A DNA stretch of 64,000 nt. It comes from Cranoglanis bouderius. Lineage: Eukaryota; Chordata; Actinopteri; Siluriformes; Cranoglanididae. Shown here piece by piece: positions 60,490 to 64,000 of the stretch. Within the stretch, counting starts at the first letter, position 1. The number at the start of each line of letters is the position of its first letter. The position numbers were made by a program, and so were the translations under genes. The notes below the pieces were generated by a model. It had not been told where the DNA came from. It did not search any database and worked only from the letters and a program-made list of their open reading frames with translations. The stretch is from assembly GCA_023630585.1 (NCBI GenBank), contig CM042560.1:3260001-3324000 (forward strand), written 5' to 3'.

Positions 60490-61950
60490 AAATTACAGTA
60501 GATATGACACAGTCTACACACCCCTGTTAAAATTGTAGGCTTCTGTGATGTAGTCAAGTGAAAAACAAATAGAAATGATTTATTGGGAAGAAAGAAAAGG
60601 AAAAAAACTTACAAAAACCTGGATGCATAAGTTTCCACACTCTTTTATAATGGGGCATGTGACTGTGCTCAGAATGAACCAATCATGTTCAAACTCCTGT
60701 TCAAAAGTAATTATCATACACCCATCATCAATGAAGTGATTAACCTCAAATAATGACCTGTTGTTTCTGTAAGATTTTCTTGACATTTCATTGGTTCTAT
60801 CTGGCTGATGAAGCCCTGGTCCTCAAAGAGCTTACGGGATCATTGATGAATGATATCAACCAGGAGAGGGGTACATAAAAGAATTTCTAAAACATTGCAT
60901 GTGACATGGAACACCGTGAAGGCCATCATCAACAAGTGGAGAAAATGGGGCACGAGAGTGACATTACCAAAAACAAAAAAGGGGCGTCCCTCCAAAATAG
61001 ACGAAAGGACAGGATGAAAACTTATCAGGGAGGCTGCCAAGAGACCTACGGCAACATTGAAGGAGCTGCAGTAATATCTGCCAAGTACTCTCATATTCTT
61101 CACATGTCTAGACTATGGGGTAGGGTGGCTAGACGGAAGCCCTTTCCAAGGCAGCCTAAATTTTGCCAAACCATGTGGGAAAATGTGTTCTGGTCTGATG
61201 AGACCAAGTTAAAACATTTTGGGCATAATTCTAAAATATATATTTGGCACGAAACCAGGACAGCATATCACAGAAATCACCCTATAATATCACCTAAAAT
61301 CACTCTGTACCCACAGTGAAGCATGGTGGTGGCAGCATCGCGCTATGGGACGGCTTCTCTTCAGCTGGGACTGGGGATCTAGTCAAGATAGCTGGAATCA
61401 TGGATAGCTCCAGCTGAAGTTGAAGAAAATTTCACCTTCCAGCATGATAACGACCCGAAGCACAAATCCAAGTCAACAAAGGAATGGCTTCAGAAGAAGA
61501 AGACCAAAGTTTTAGAATGGCCAAGTCAGAGCCCGGAGCTAAATCCTGTCTCCTGTTTTCCCATCGAAGAGGACTGTGCACCACAGGTCCCCTTGCTGTT
61601 TGATAAATCGGGAGCTTTTTTGCCAGGAAGAGTGGATTCAAATTGGCAAATCAAACTGTGCTAAGTTGGTAGACTTCTTACACAAAAAGACTGAATGCTA
61701 CAAGCAAAAGGTGCTTTAACAAAACAGTATTTAAGGAATGTGCAGACTTGTGCAGCCAGGTTATTGTAAGCTTTTTCTTTTTCCTTCCCTAAAAGTTTTT
61801 CGCTTGAATTTTGTTGGTTGCTATATCACATTAAAATGGACCTGATCAAAAATCTGACTCATTTAATCTCGGTTTCAGTTTTGTTTTGTTTTTTGTTTGT
61901 TTTTTTCAAATTAACCCCCAGTGGTAATGAAACATATTCTACACATGTGG
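60490..61950 (+). mobile_element. Tc1/mariner-like element, third family, decayed
   Basis: The left end region reads 'cagtctacacacccctgtta'; the right end is near 'acccccagtggtaatgaaac', with borders not exact. The plus strand carries a broken transposase: WNTVKAIINKWRKWGT (DNA-binding), SDETKLKHFGHNSKIYIWHE (first catalytic Asp), HDNDPKHKSKSTKEWLQKKK (second), PSQSPELNP. At least four frameshifts or stops occur, and the final acidic residue region is lost. Confidence 0.82.
60906..61600 (+). pseudogene. Tc1/mariner transposase pseudogene, third family
   Basis: Pieces lie in different plus-strand frames. The longest open frame (60906-61319) is only partly the true frame: WENVFWSDETKLKHFGHN is genuine, while its N-terminal half is shifted. 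Confidence 0.78.
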
Positions 61951-63009
61951 TGGATAGAGATTGGCTTGAAAACTGCTGGCATATTCCTTTAAAATAATCC
62001 AACTTAGTTGTCAACCATTTTTAGCCCGGGAGCTCTGTCATCACAAGATATTACAAATGTATTATTAATCCTTATTATCAATCAATATTTAATATTGTCC
62101 AAAAATACACGTCTACTTTCTACCATTATTAAAATGGGAAAGGTTACTGATGGCACCTCTCCTGTCGGAGAAAGGGAAAAGAAAAAGGTGGTTTTGTGGG
62201 TTTGGGAAGAGAAGAAAAGAGAGAGAGTGAGAGATCAGAGCAGTCCCAGATGGATTCATATTATCTCTTTCACTTTGTCCACATGAGCAGTGGAACAAAA
62301 ACAGAAATATGGGAAATAGAAAACAACAAACAAACCTCCTTTCGCATCAGCCGACCTTTTGGGCCTCTGGAGGGTTGAAGATTGAGGATTGAGTCCAGAG
62401 CGAGTGGGAGGGTGAGAAAGAAGGCCACGGGGCGGAAGAACAGCAACGGGAGACTGACAGGCTGCGGGGAACAGCAAAAATAAACCCTCTGTCACTTCCC
62501 CTCCGCCTCTGCAGCTCAACTCTGACAGATGAGCCCTGAACCTGCAGAGGTCCCTTGTCCTGATAAGTCTGGGGGTGGAAGTGTTATGTGTGTGTGTGTG
62601 AGTGTGTGTGTGTGTGTGTGTAGCGTGGCCGCTGGCTGTGCTGTAATTGCTCACCTGGGAACAGGCTGCTGCTTCAGTGTCTATCCCTCGGACTCCTCAC
62701 ACACGGATCCACACACAGCTCAGTTTGATGTCCCTCGGTGGTCTCAGGGTGCATCCGCTTATTAAAACCGACTCTAATGCTGCCGATTCACATCTATTTA
62801 TCGACATCTGCAGATCGCTGCACTTCAACATAAAACCGTGTAATGAACATGACAAAGGTTACAACAGGTTACTTTTTGCAGCCAGAGGCTCCATTAGGAC
62901 GTAGGACTACAGTTGCTATGATAGCTTTAGGACTGCGATTGCCACGAACAGTTTTGCACTCAAGTCTCCATCAGTGGACAGTTGATAACTTCAACAAAAC
63001 AGACTTCTT
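61951..63009. other. Intergenic, no gene seen
   Basis: Contains a (GT)n near 62586-62620. The region 62340-62780 is GC-richer, with overlapping open frames on both strands and no recognised product. A first exon or leader of htr2a or another gene could be here but cannot be shown. Confidence 0.4.
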
Positions 63010-63254
63010 TGACCATGTAGTACATAATTATAGAAATGATTTATAACCGCACTATCCGGTGTCACCCAGATGAGGATGGGTTCCCTTTTGAGTCTGGTTC
63101 CTCTCAAGGTTTCTTCCTCATGTCGTCTCACTGGCTGGCTCATTAGCTGATAAATTCATACATTTAAAATTTATATCCTGAATTTGTATATTTTTGTAAA
63201 GCTGCTTTGTGTCAGTGTCCATTGTTAAACAAATAAAACTGAATTGAATTGAAT
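63010..63254 (+). repeat. LINE/SINE-type 3' tail repeat, uninterrupted copy
   Basis: Same sequence as 25440-25637 plus 26176-26262 but without the MITE. Ends 'gtaaagctgctttgtgtcag', then 'aactgaattgaattgaat'. Confidence 0.75.
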
Positions 63255-63360
63255 CAGAGTCGCAACACGGATTCATTTTATAAACTAAGTCAGATAATAA
63301 ACAAGTTAGGAGTGTAGCATTAAACAGATTAAAAGTATAGCATCACATTTATTTATCTAT

Positions 63361-63399
63361 GTGTTTGTTTGTTTGTTTGTTTGTTTGTTTGTTTGTTTA
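63361..63399 (+). repeat. (GTTT)n microsatellite
   Basis: About nine GTTT units. Shorter copies of the same unit recur at 63501-63516, 63597-63610 and 63666-63686. Confidence 0.93.
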
Positions 63400-63769
63400 A
63401 AGAAACAAAATGTATAAAGTTTGATATTTATATTTAGCCTTTATATTTTAGCTTTTTTAAAAAAAAATACAAAAAAAACAAGAGAAACCAAAATTGTATG
63501 TTTGTTTGTTTGTTTTTATAGCTTTTAAAATACAAACCAAATTATTATAAACGATCAAAAAGTTTAAAGATTCATATTTATATATAGCATTTATTAGTTT
63601 GTTTGTTTATAAAGAAACAAAACAAAGATTTTATATATTTTTCCCCTTGTACTTATTTATTTATTTGTTTGTTTGTTTGTTTGTTTCGCTCTTTGAGCTA
63701 TTAGATTCATACAAGAGAGAGAAAAAAAACAAGAGAATTAAACAAAACGTATTTGCTTGATTGTGTTAG

Positions 63770-64000
63770 AGTCTCCCTCTCGCTACGCTGCTAGCAGAGG
63801 CTAGCGAGTAGTGCACTTCCGCATTCTACTACGAAGAGCAGCGCGAGCTTCATTCACAAAAACCCGCTGGACTGTGCATTCATAGACTCTAGTTTTGTTT
63901 ATTTCATCATGTGCTCGTTTGTTTTTGGTTTACGTCATGTCTCTGCCCCCGTTTCCTCATTGGTCCGTTTGTGTTTGTTCGTGTCATGTATCCGCCCATG
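63770..64000 (+). repeat. Possible LTR-type repeat, cut by the window edge
   Basis: 'gtttacgtcatgtctctgcc', 'cccgtttcctcattggtccg' and 'gttcgtgtcatgtatccgcc' resemble fish LTR retroelement ends from general familiarity. No second end is in the window. Confidence 0.3.

Overview
This window is vertebrate nuclear DNA, most likely from a teleost fish. It has intron-rich genes with canonical splice sites, long AT-rich non-coding stretches, many (CA)n, (GA)n and (TA)n microsatellites, and fish-type Tc1/mariner, hAT and tRNA-SINE repeats. The repeat families resemble those seen in catfish and other ostariophysans, but that narrower placement is an inference. I see nothing bacterial or viral and no CRISPR array.

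Three genes can be read with confidence. On the plus strand, 14080-15069 is a complete single-exon beta-1,3-galactosyltransferase closest to B3GALT1. On the minus strand, 42610 down to 21260 is a full copper-transporting P-type ATPase, atp7b. I place 21 coding exons for it; all reading phases close and the total is 4413 nt (1470 residues plus stop). Also on the minus strand, 56022 down to 47249 is a complete three-exon serotonin receptor, htr2a (457 residues plus stop). Human ATP7B and HTR2A both lie on chromosome 13q14, so finding them side by side and codirectional, 4.6 kb apart, supports both identifications. One further plus-strand exon-like block (13576-13703) has good splice sites and a protein-like frame, but I do not recognise it.

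The rest is repeats and unexplained non-coding DNA. From left to right: 1-13.5 kb holds dispersed repeats, an internally deleted Tc1 element (7820-9080) inside an older repeat, and a TA-flanked MITE. 15-21 kb is intergenic with a 100-bp (TA)n tract. The atp7b introns hold a second copy of the same MITE in opposite orientation, a shrunken Tc1 copy, hAT-like inverted-repeat elements and a decayed tandem array of roughly 100-bp units. 42.6-47 kb is the atp7b promoter side, with a perfect CRE, an E-box, a tRNA-derived SINE and a GC-rich minisatellite with telomere-like repeats. The first htr2a intron contains a 1.15-kb array of about fifty 22-bp units. 57.9-61.9 kb is a transposon cluster: a Tc1 element interrupted by a hAT element with a perfect 8-bp target duplication, followed by a third decayed Tc1.

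The most interesting features are in atp7b. Introns 14 and 19 have (CA)n next to the 5' splice site and (UG)n next to the 3' splice site, so the ends could pair. Two introns need GC-AG splice sites. The first metal-binding domain has lost its CxxC site, and exon 1 encodes a short cysteine-rich leader.
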